A DNA stretch of 64,000 nt from Blastocladiella emersonii ATCC 22665. Lineage: Eukaryota; Blastocladiomycota; Blastocladiomycetes; Blastocladiales; Blastocladiaceae. The notes beneath the pieces are model-generated. The model did no database searches. It saw only the letters and a program-made list of their open reading frames with translations, and had not been told where the DNA came from. Location: contig JANHCV010000004.1 in the NCBI GenBank assembly GCA_025594325.1, positions 1,736,001 through 1,800,000 of the forward strand. The letters are read 5' to 3'. The position numbers were made by a program, and so were the translations under genes. Positions 52,852 through 61,698 of this stretch are shown piece by piece. Every line of letters starts with the position of its first letter. Position 1 is the stretch's first letter.

Positions 52852-54762
52852 TTAGTCAAGCACCGACCGGGACCCGCGCAACCCGCCCTCGCCCTCCTCA
52901 GGCGTCGCCGCTGCCGCCCGCGACTTGGGCCACAGCCCGAGCTTCTGGAGCGCCTTGATCGCCTCGCGGCGAAAGTTGCGGTCCTGCGACGCGATGATGA
53001 TGGGGTCGAGGATCGGCGCGGTGCACACGGCGAGCGTCATGGCCTGGTCAAACGTCGCGGACGCGCGCTGCCCCGTCACCATGGCCGCGATGACGTGCGC
53101 CATGAACAGGGTCCACGTAATGCACAGCACCACGAACACGAGCAGGCCGCGCCGCAGCAGGATCGCCTCGGCGCGCAGGCGCCGCAGCTCCTTTTGCCGC
53201 CGCTTGCGCCGCGAGGGGGCCGCGGGCGCGGATGCCGCGCCGCCACCCGTTGAGGTAGCGGCCTCCGACGTCGTCTCGCCGCCGCCGGCCTTGGTCGGCG
53301 ACGACGTCAACACGCCCGTCGACCCGGACCCGAGCCCGAGCGCGGCGGCCGTGGCGCCCGTGAGCGGGACGCGCGCGGCGTGGAGCGCAGCGACGTTGAT
53401 CATAGCGGCCGTGGACTCCTGGCCAGCAAGGTTCGACTCGCTCATGTTGCTGGTGCTCCCGCCGCCGTTGGTCGTAGTGGTGCGGGCGAGCGCCGAGCTC
53501 GACTCGCCCGTCTCCTCGTAGTCGGTGTCGTCGCCCTCCTCCTCGTCCTCGTCGCCGCGCACGCCGATCCCGAGCTCGGGCACCGTGAGCTTCGAGATGC
53601 GCCGCATCTGCCGCCCGACCGTCGCCGTGAACCGCATGATGGTCATGTGCAGCGCACCACCACCGCTGCTCTGGCTGCCGCGCGGGGACGCGCCGGCGTG
53701 CGTCGCCGTGTGCGGGAGCTTGTCGATGTCGAGCGGGACCGAGTCGACCTGGAACGAGAGCCGCGTGGCCGAGGTTGGCGACGCGGTCGCGCCCGGCACG
53801 GCGAGCGAGACAGACTTGATTGCCGGCGGTAGGTGGGCTGCTGGCGCGGGGACCGGGTCGGGACCCGCCGCGCGAGCAGGTGGCGACGGCGACGTGTCCT
53901 CGATCGCGGGGACAGGCGGCGGCATCGGCGTCGTTGGAGGCGCGGCCGGCTGGGCCGGCGGGGCCATGACGCCCGCGATCTGCTTGGCGCGGAGCTTGTT
54001 GGCTTTCCGAAAGTTGATGCGCAGCTGCCGGATGATGCCCGCGTAGACGACTAGACAGTGGATCGCGTCAGCATGGCCATCTCGAAGAAACGAGTGATTC
54101 GGCGGCAACGTACTGACGACGAGCACGACGTTGAGGTTGATGAGCGACACATCGAAGATAGACAATATCAGCATGAACCTCGGCTGCGCAAAGGCGGGCC
54201 CGCAGAACAACCCGCTGTTTGAAATGATGGGCGTGTTGCTCGCGAACCAGTGGAGCAGCGTCGCGACGGCGCCGAGCCCCCACGCGTTCCCGGCCGACAT
54301 CCACACGGCGCGCGGCGGGAGTTTCTTGATGCGGATGATTGAGATGTACCGCTCGGCCGACACCGAGACGGAGATCATGACCAGCGACGTGAGGAAGAAG
54401 ACGTTGAAGGACGAGTCGAACACGCAGTGGCCCATCTCCCACCGCCGGTTAATGACGAAAACGGCCTTGCTGATGAAGATACACAGCGCATAGACGCAGT
54501 TCGTGACGCAGACCAGGATCGAGAGGAGGTTGGCCGAGTTGGCGCGGTGCAGCCTCGTCGAGAACCCGATCCAGACGACGAACAGGTTCAGAAGGAAGCC
54601 CGCGGCGGCCTGCGCCATGCCCACGCTGTTGACGGCGATGGCGTCCGCCAGGCTCGCCTGGAAGTCGAGCGGGTCCCACACGTCGCGGTGCGCCAGCGCG
54701 TATAGGTCGTCGGTGCTCCATGTCGTGCCCGTTGCATTGGGTGCCAGTTGTGGTGCGTTCAT
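52852..54762 (-). CDS. Rhodopsin-like 7TM receptor with E/DRY motif, copy 1
   Basis: Exons 54114-54762 and 52852-54050 (63-nt GTACGT...CTAG intron) give 615 residues. Helices TM1-TM5 lie in the first ~260 residues, with SVSAERYISIIRIKKLPP at the end of TM3 (E-R-Y, the class A E/DRY motif). A very long third intracellular loop (~280 residues, Pro/Ser/Ala-rich with an acidic patch) ends in basic RRKRRQKELRRLRAE. TM6 is GLLVFVVLCITWTLFMAHVI, and TM7 contains CTAPILDPIIIASQDRNFR, corresponding to the NPxxY/DPxxY region with the Tyr lost. Helix 8-like residues follow. Probably a G-protein-coupled receptor; ligand unknown. A paralogue lies directly upstream. Confidence 0.75.
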   Translation of the reverse strand: MNAPQLAPNATGTTWSTDDLYALAHRDVWDPLDFQASLADAIAVNSVGMAQAAAGFLLNLFVVWIGFSTRLHRANSANLLSILVCVTNCVYALCIFISKAVFVINRRWEMGHCVFDSSFNVFFLTSLVMISVSVSAERYISIIRIKKLPPRAVWMSAGNAWGLGAVATLLHWFASNTPIISNSGLFCGPAFAQPRFMLILSIFDVSLINLNVVLVVSTLPPNHSFLRDGHADAIHCLVVYAGIIRQLRINFRKANKLRAKQIAGVMAPPAQPAAPPTTPMPPPVPAIEDTSPSPPARAAGPDPVPAPAAHLPPAIKSVSLAVPGATASPTSATRLSFQVDSVPLDIDKLPHTATHAGASPRGSQSSGGGALHMTIMRFTATVGRQMRRISKLTVPELGIGVRGDEDEEEGDDTDYEETGESSSALARTTTTNGGGSTSNMSESNLAGQESTAAMINVAALHAARVPLTGATAAALGLGSGSTGVLTSSPTKAGGGETTSEAATSTGGGAASAPAAPSRRKRRQKELRRLRAEAILLRRGLLVFVVLCITWTLFMAHVIAAMVTGQRASATFDQAMTLAVCTAPILDPIIIASQDRNFRREAIKALQKLGLWPKSRAAAATPEEGEGGLRGSRSVLD

Positions 54763-55151
54763 TTGCGCAGCTTGTTCATGAGTTCATGGTGGTGGTGGTC
54801 CGTCGTTAAGGGAGCTGGGATGTCTGCTGCGTCTCGGATTCCAGCACTCTGGACGCGTGAAGGGAGACACGGCTACACGGCTGGGAGACGATACGGGACT
54901 TGAGCGCCGGCCCGTTCCTGTTCCCGTGTTTCTCCCGCCGCTCGCGACCGTGGTCGGATTCCGGATCGAGGACACAGCAGTCAACAGGGAGACCAGCGAG
55001 CGGGACGCCGATTACCGGCGCTGAGCCACCGAAGGCTGAGCCACCGCCACCCCCACTCCAAGCTGAGCCACTGCTGAGCTTCGTCGTGTTCGAGTTCGTG
55101 GTTCGACACCGAGGAGGAGCACATATAACCTTTGTGTATCACACCGCTGAA
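54763..55151. other. Intergenic between receptor genes
   Basis: Contains the receptor 1 promoter side. The repeated GCTGAGCCAC(C/T) words at 55020-55075 are a short imperfect direct repeat. Otherwise nothing recognised. Confidence 0.4.
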
Positions 55152-57476
55152 TCACCAAGGCGAGAGGATATCCCCACCCCCGCCACCTCCACCCGTCGTC
55201 CCTCCACCACTGACCGCCGACCCGACCCCGTGGCGGTCCGCGCCGCTCGCCGCGAACACGGTCGAGACCGCTGCCGCGGGCCCCGCCGCTGTCGTCGACG
55301 ACGACACGGGCCGACCCTTGAGCCACTCGACGTTCCACCCTCGCGCGCGCAGTGTCTTGAACAGCGCGAGCCGGTACGCGTTGTCCTGGTAGAAGACGAT
55401 GAGCGGGTCGACGACGGGGCTGAAGCAGATGCCGATGCACAGGACGATATCGAACTCGATGCTGGTGCGGTGCTGCGTGATCATGGTCTGGATGATCTGC
55501 ACGCCGAACAGCAGCCACGTCAGGAAGAAGGTCGAGAAGATGAGCACGCCGCGCTTCACGAGCAGCGACTCGATCCGCAGCTGCCGCATCATGCGCCGGC
55601 CCTGGTCGCGCTTCGACTTTTCCGCGGGCGATGACGACGTCGCAGCGAAAGACGGGGCGCCCGGCGAACCGCGCGCCCCAGCGGCACCACCTCCAACCGA
55701 CGTCGTCGACATCCCCGCCGCGAGCGACGCCGCGGACGCCGCGTTGAGCGCCATCTGGCTCGGCGTCGTACCAGTCGGCGGACTGGGCTGCGACGCGTTG
55801 AGCCCGGGCGCCGACCCGAGCCCGTCGGCGAGCGACCCGATGCTCGGGTGCAGCTTGCTCGCGCTACTGTTCGGCGTGCTCGACGCGCTCGCATTGCTGA
55901 TGGGCGTGCCGGAAGCGAGCAGCGCCGAGTGCCCGTGGACCATCTTGAGGCCCTTGCGCCCGCCGCTGGTCCCGGACCGCGCGGCAGCGAGCGCCGCGGC
56001 CGCGGGGTTCATCTGCGACAGCCGGCGCAGGCCAACGCGCAGGGTCACGGACATCCGCTTGAACGAGCGCACGGGGAGGGCGGACTGGAACGTCGACGAC
56101 GGTGACTGCGGTGGCGGGGCCGTCTCGGGTGGCTCCGTCGGCGACGATGCGGACCGCGGCACCGTCGCTGCCGTGATGACCGTGGCCACGAGCGGCGCGT
56201 TACTCGGCGTCTCGGACGGCGGGCCGGGCGAGACGGGGCCCTCGGGTACCATGAGGTCCTGCAGCGCGGCCTTGACGTCGGACACGCGCGGGGTGGCGAA
56301 CTCGGACGGCTGCGGCGAGACCTCGTCGGCCGATGAGAAGCTCGGGATGGTCGCGAGCCCGCCAATGAAGGACGGCGCCGCGGGGGCCGGGGCGCGGGCG
56401 AGCGTGGGTCCGTAGGCCCCGCTGCGCACGCCGCCGCGCTCGAGCGTCTTGGCGATCTCGTTGAGCTGCGCCGAGACGGGCGCGGCGGTGCGTTTGTTGG
56501 ACTTGGCGACCTCGGCGGGCGCGGCGGTGGCGGGCTGGTTGCGCAGCTTGGTGATGACGCGGAACGAGTTGCGCAGGCTGCGGATGATGGCGATATACAC
56601 GACTAGCGCACGCGGGGGACCGAGTCAGTGCCAGCGAGCGCGACACGATGAGTCGGCTCGACGTACCGATCACAGCGACCATGTTCGTGTTCATGAGGAA
56701 CAGGTCGACGGCCGTGAACGCGCGCGCGACGAACCGGTCGGACCCGAACGGCGGGAAACAGAAGAGCCCGGAGCTGCTGACGATGGGCATCGGCGACGCC
56801 CACCAGTGCAGTGCGCTGCTACCGAGGGCGTAGACGTACACGCCGATGGCGCCACTCACGATGACCTTGGGCGGCAGCTTGTAGAGCCGCACGATCGACA
56901 GGTACCGCTCGATGCTGACCATGAGCAGCGTCGCCACGATGCACGTCAGGAAGAAGACGTTGGCCGCGGCGTCGAGCTTGCAGTGGATCTGTCAATGGGA
57001 TGGACGGGTCAGTGGCGGCCGAGGGAGGCGACGGCGACGGCGACGTAAGCGTACCAGCTCCCATTCTTGTCGGTACAGGAACACGATCTTGGTCGAGAAG
57101 ATGAACACGCCGTAGAGAAAGTGCGTTAAACTACGCGGCCGCAGCGGATCGTGGGTGTCAGTCAGCGCTCACACAGCACAATCCCATCGCGGACTGACAC
57201 TCACCTTAGCTGCTGCGTCAAGATGTTGGCCGAGTTATTCCTGTGCAGCTTGTGGACCCATCCGACGTAGAGCTGCACCGTGTTGAGGACAATGACGACG
57301 GCGGCCTGGGCGAGGTTGAAGGCGTTGAGCCCGACGGCCGCGGCGAGCGGGAGCTTGAAGTTGAGCGGGTCGAACTGCGCGTCGCCCATGGCCTCCCACT
57401 CGACCATCGAGTCGACGAAGCGCCGCGGCGGTGGTGGGAATGTCCATGCAGTTTCATTGCTCACGGTGGCGGCCAT
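55152..57476 (-). CDS. Rhodopsin-like 7TM receptor with E/DRY motif, copy 2
   Basis: Exons 57205-57476, 57055-57130, 56667-56988 and 55152-56602 give 706 residues. It aligns with copy 1 over the membrane part: ANVFFLTCIVATLLMVSIER then YLSIVRLYKLPPK (E-R-Y), and SSGLFCFPPF against NSGLFCGPAF in the second extracellular loop region. VYIAIIRSLRNSFR follows TM5, and TM6 is GVLIFSTFFLTWLLFGVQII. TM7 holds CFSPVVDPLIVFYQDNAYR, a DPxxxxY variant of NPxxY. The third loop is ~330 residues, Ser/Pro/Ala-rich. Intron positions after TM1 and TM3 are extra relative to copy 1, while the intron at the TM5 end is shared. Ligand unknown. Confidence 0.75.
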
Positions 57477-57849
57477 GTTTCGAGGAGTTGGATCATGGTT
57501 GGTTGGAGGAGGGGGGAGATGAGCGGGGCGGGATGGGTGCCTCGATCACCCGGTCTTCGAGCGAGCCGGGCCTGTGTATCGCGAACATGTTTCTCGTTGG
57601 AGACGCGCGCACGAGACTTGGACGGGTGCTCAGAGTGTGCGGCGCGGCAGACGCGGTGCGTGTGCGATGGGTTGTGGCGGTGCGAGACACGCGAGACGCG
57701 TCTCTCGCTCAGAAAACGTGATATCGCGACGCGTCAACGAGCCGCCGACTCGCTCCCGACACCCCTGATCTCGAGCAGGTCCAGCGGTGAAGCAAAAATC
57801 ACCTTCCATTGAACTCTTTGCATACGCCAACACCAATCACAAAGGAGAC
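57477..57849. other. Intergenic
   Basis: Promoter side of receptor copy 2 and the 3' flank beyond the cyclophilin readthrough extension. A GAGACGCGTC word recurs here (57692) and resembles the core of the LRR upstream element, but the similarity is too short to count as a copy. Confidence 0.35.
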
Positions 57850-57930
57850 TTAGCGCTGGGCGTAGGCGATGGTGCCGAGGACCAGGAGCACGCCCCACAG
57901 GCCCCAGTAGAAGGACGACGGACCATCTAG
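57850..57930 (-). CDS. In-frame readthrough extension of the ER cyclophilin (26-residue membrane tail)
   Basis: Directly after the TGA at 57933-57931 the same frame continues CTA GAT GGT ... to TAA at 57852-57850. The extension has a hydrophobic helix FYWGLWGVLLVLGTIAYAQR. The neighbouring paralogue ends in a matching tail, [20 protein letters not shown], without an intervening stop. The context TGA-CTA-G is the best-known eukaryotic readthrough context. An alternative splice to CTAG|AT would be out of frame from the GT dinucleotides just upstream. Confidence 0.6.
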   Translation of the reverse strand, partial: LDGPSSFYWGLWGVLLVLGTIAYAQR

Positions 57931-59022
57931 TCACAGCTCCTCCTTGGCGATCTTGTCCGAGACGACGGCGGCGGGCTTCTCGGCGGGCTTCTCGGGGGTG
58001 GCGGGCTTGTCCTCCTCGACGAGCTCGCCCGACTTGGCGATCAGGACCTCCTTCTTGGGGCGGTCGGCTACGGGCACGCGCGGATCGAGGTCAGACGGTG
58101 AGTTTGAAGGTCCCCGAGCTCGCAGACAGCGCAAAGAAAACGTACAGTAGTCGGTGGGGCTGTTTTCGATCTTCCGGACGACGTCCATGCCCTCCAGGAC
58201 CTTGCCGAACACAACATGCCGTCCATCGAGCCAAGAAGTCACAATCGTAGTGATGAAGAACTGCGATCCGTTGGTATCGGGCCCGGCGTTGGCCATGGAG
58301 AGGTAGCCGGGGGTAGCGTGGGTGAGCCTGTTGTGAGGGGTGTGGGTCAGCTCAAGGTCACGTCCGGGTCAGTCGCGCGCGAACGTACTCGAAGTTCTCG
58401 TCCTCGAACTTCTGCTGGAACTCCTTGCCCTCCTTGCCGGGGACGTAGAAGGCGCTGTGGCCGCCGCGGCCGTTGCCGAGGGTGAAGTCGCCGCCCTAGA
58501 CCGACCGACCGACGCGCGAGAGTAGCGGTAAGTCGTGCGCGTTCACCGACCACAGTCGCGCCGCCGCCGGCCAGTGCACGTACCTGGATCATAAAGTCCT
58601 TGATGACGCGGTGGAACTTGCTGCCCTGGTACCCGACGCCGCGCTCGCCCGTGGCGAGCAGGCGGAAGTTCTCGGCCGTTTTCGGAACCACCTACCGCGA
58701 CTTGACGTCAGTTTCGCCCCGCAAAACCCCCCTAAGAGAGCGCGCGTACCTTGCCGAAGAGGCCCATGACGATCCGGCCAGCGGGCTCGCCGCCGATGGT
58801 GATGTCGAAGTAGACCTTGTTGGTGATCTCGGCAGCTTCAGAGCGGGCACGCCCGGCGCGTTCCACACGAGTGGGCGGTGGTTAGACCCGTGAGCGGGAC
58901 GGCGGGACGGCGTGGCGAGGAGGGGATGGGGTCGAGTACTTACTCTGGGCCGCGGCGCGGACGTTGTAGACGAGCGCGAGGACCACGACCACGAGGGCCA
59001 GGACGACGTTGCTGGAGAACAT
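57931..59022 (-). CDS. ER-targeted cyclophilin (peptidyl-prolyl isomerase), KEEL-terminated
   Basis: Six exons (58944-59022, 58750-58835, 58584-58691, 58389-58495, 58146-58327, 57931-58067) give 232 residues. A signal peptide ([20 protein letters not shown]) is followed by the cyclophilin fold, with active-site residues in place: [16 protein letters not shown] (Arg, Phe, Met, Gln), NGSQFFITT (Gln-Phe) and [13 protein letters not shown] (Trp, His). A Lys/Pro/Glu-rich C-terminal extension ends in KEEL, a plausible KDEL-type retrieval signal. It therefore probably acts as a luminal folding catalyst. Exons 2 and 3 have the same lengths (86 and 108 nt) as in the adjacent paralogue, so the pair arose by tandem duplication. 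Confidence 0.93.
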
Positions 59023-59419
59023 GGTTGGTTGCAGGCAGGCAGGCAGGCGTCGATACAGTGCAAGTGTGTGGACGGTCGCTGACAAAGGGTCAAAGCGAGG
59101 GCGAAGGGAGAGAGAGCGCGAAAAGGGCGGACGGGCGCGTGGGGCGGCGGCGGCGGCGCGACGAACGAACGCGACATTGACAGCGTGGCGATCGTCACCT
59201 GACGCGCGCGCCACGTGGAAGACGCGAGAACTGGCAGGCTCTCGTCGCGCTGCTCATCGCGCCCGACTTCGCGCCTCGCAGCTGACCGTCGCGACCTCTG
59301 CAACCAAGCTGTGCCGCTATCGGAACATATGAATGAACGACGCTGGATTGATGTACATCTATCAGGGAGAATATCAAATCGAACAAGTGGAGTGGAGTGG
59401 AGCGGGGCGGCCGGCGAGC

Positions 59420-60475
59420 TTACAGGCTGCCGGAGCGCTTGGCGTAGGACACGAAGCCGGCGGCGATGAGGAGGCCCCACCCGCCGACCTTGAGCTTGTA
59501 GTTGAGGGCCTCCCAGTCGGCCTTGGCCTGCTCGAGCTCGGCGGCCTTGCGGAGCTCCTCGGCGGGGTCGTCGAGCGGGAGGAGGCCGGCGGCGGTGATC
59601 ACCACGTCCTCGTCGGGCACGTTGGTCATGTAGTCGGCGTTGGTGTAGTCCATGCGGGTGACCACCTTAAGCCCATCAACCACGCGGCCGAACACAACAT
59701 GGCGCCCGTCGAGCCAGTTGGTTCCCGCGGCCGTAATGTAGAACTGCGAGCCATTGGAGTCGGGCCCCGAGTTGGCCATGGCCACGACGCCCTTGGACGA
59801 GTGGTCGAGCTCCAGGTTCTCGTCCTCAAAGTGCTTGTTGGTGATGGTGCCGTCCTCGTGCTTCTCGGCCCAGATCGAGTACCCGCCGCGCCCGTTGCCG
59901 TGCTCAAAGTCACCGCCCTAGATTGGGGGAAACGAATGAGTTGCGGAACTCATGCGCCGAGTACTCGGGCGAGACGAGACGGGACGTACCTGCATCATGA
60001 AGCCGTGGATGATGCGGTGGAACTTGGATCCGACGTAGCCGTAGCCCTTGGTGTGCGTCGCGAGACCGACAAAGTTCTCGACCGTGCGGGGAGCGTCCTG
60101 TATCGAGCGCGCTTCTCGTCAGCCTCGGGTCCAGCTGCTTCTCCGCCAAGTCGAGTGCGACGTACGTTGCCGAACAGGCCAATGACGATACGCCCAATGT
60201 CCTTGGACCCGATGCGCATGTCAAAGTACACCTTGTGCGTGATCTTGGCGGCTACGGCGAGGGTGGGCGCGTGCACTCAGTCAGCTCATGCGCTGCATCA
60301 CTCACGAAGCAGCGCCGCACGTACTCTTGGTCGTGACCTTGACGGGCGCAGCCGGCACGTCCTCGCCCTTGGGCGCGGCGGGCGGGTCGGCGCGGATGGG
60401 CTCGCTGGCGTTGGCGAGCGCCACGACGCTCAGGATGAGCGCCAGGAGTGCCAGGACGGTCTTGGAAAGCTGCAT
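59420..60475 (-). CDS. Membrane-anchored secretory-pathway cyclophilin
   Basis: Four exons (60325-60475, 60166-60251, 59990-60097, 59420-59917) give 280 residues. The order is signal peptide ([20 protein letters not shown]), acidic/Pro linker, and cyclophilin domain with [24 protein letters not shown] and [14 protein letters not shown] short helical stalk ([20 protein letters not shown]) and a C-terminal hydrophobic segment [20 protein letters not shown] follow. The Arg/Phe/Gln/Trp/His catalytic set is retained. The tail predicts a single-pass anchor with the isomerase in the ER or secretory lumen. It is the tandem paralogue of the KEEL-type gene downstream. Confidence 0.92.
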
Positions 60476-60830
60476 GGTAGTAAGATGGAGATGTGTGCAG
60501 AACTGATACAGGGCTGCTCTAGTTCATAAGAGAGCGTGCGTGTTGGGGGAGGGAGAGAGCGGGCGGACGTGGGCGTCGGCCAGCAGGGCGTGTCTGCGGC
60601 AGCGGGCCGAGTGGGCGTCGGAGCGGCGGCGCCGCATCACGCCGAGGTGAAACGCAGCGTGGCGACCGAGTCGCGGCGCGCCACGTCGCCGCCGAGCGCT
60701 TCTCGACGGTTCCGCCGGCCGCCGTGCTGACTTGACTGTCAGCGTCCCTGCCACGTAGCAGCTCTCGCGAGTGTGGGATCACGCAATCAATCATGTAAAT
60801 GTATCCAAAATGGGGTCTCGTTCAACTAGT
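60476..60830. other. Intergenic
   Basis: Cyclophilin promoter side and 3' flank of the DsbA-like gene. Nothing recognised. Confidence 0.4.
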
Positions 60831-61498
60831 CTAGCACGTCCCGTTCTCGAGCGAGCACGCGATCCCGGCCTCGACGGCGCCCTTGGCGTCTGCCGCCTCC
60901 GTCTTGGTCCCGGCGCTGGCCGCAATCCGCTCGGCGCGGATCCGCTCGAACACGCTGAGCCAGGCCGCGGGATCCTCGGCGCCGTGGATGCGGAACTTGC
61001 CGCCGGCGACGTCAAAGTCGGGGACGCCGCCGATCCCGGAGCGGCGCGACTTGTCGAGGGTGACGCGGGTCTCGTACCCGAGCTCGCCCAACGCGAGGAA
61101 CTCGAGGGTCTCGTCGCGGCTGAGCCCGGCCTTCTCGGCGCCGTTGGCGAGCACGGCGTGGTCCGACAGCGGGCGGCCCTTTTCAAAGTACTCGACGAAC
61201 AGGGCCTCGACGACCTTGGTCTGGACCCCCGCGCCGTGCGTGGCGAGGACGTGGGTCAGGAGCCGGTGGTAGTCAAAGGTGCTGCCGATCAGGCCCGTGT
61301 TGTCAAACTGGATGCCAACGCTCGCGCCGATGGCGTCCATCTGCGCCCACATGCGCCGGTACCCGGGCCCGAACCGCGCCTCGTACATCTCGGTCTTGGG
61401 TCGCGCCTCGGCCGTCAGCGTCGGGTTCAGGTCGAACGGGTGCCACCGCGTCTCGACGGCGAGCGCTGGCTCGTCCGGGTGCGCCGCGTTGTATCTGG
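60831..61498 (-). CDS. DsbA/FrnE-like thioredoxin-fold oxidoreductase, 5' part missing or unplaced
   Basis: The frame starts after a probable acceptor (GCCCAG at about 61499) with YNAAHPDEPALAVETRWHPF, then LNPTLT, the helical insertion domain (RRMWAQMDAIGASVGIQFDN, ALFVEYFEKGRPLSDHAVLA) and GIGGVPDFDVAGGKFRIHGA, which holds the cis-Pro loop of the FrnE group. It ends NGTC. The N-terminal strand with the CPWCY-type active site is not found between here and the Fanzor stop at 61699. The only nearby ATG frames do not match the family. Either the first exon lies farther upstream or the gene was truncated when the Fanzor-bearing sequence arrived. Confidence 0.75.
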
Positions 61499-61698
61499 GC
61501 TGTCACTTTCGACATGGCCGCATTACAAGACATGTGAGGGTTCCGTCGGACACACACCCCGAGAGGTGCACCCCAAGACAGTTCCCCCAGGTAGGACGAG
61601 TGAGGAGAGAGAGGAAGAAACAAACAACAGCGGGGAAGGAAGGAAGGGAGGGAGGGAGGACCGGACCACGGACACTACCATACGCCAGCCCGCCCGCC
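61499..61698 (-). other. Fanzor 3' flank, candidate guide-RNA (omega RNA) region
   Basis: No coding sequence. Fanzor and TnpB guide RNAs are typically encoded at or just past the 3' end of the nuclease gene, so this is where one would be expected. The G/A-rich stretch at 61600-61665 and the GC-rich words at 61540-61590 could fold, but no structure was computed. Confidence 0.25.

Noticed and set aside
57640-57740. Fourth copy of the LRR upstream element (GAGACGCGTC near 57692)
   Set aside because: Only about ten bases match and the rest of the element is absent.
57925-57935. Alternative splicing at CTAG as the explanation for the cyclophilin membrane tail
   Set aside because: The GT dinucleotides shortly upstream are in phase 0, while the tail needs phase 1 at CTAG|AT. 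Splicing would not keep the tail in frame, but plain readthrough does. It still needs RNA evidence.
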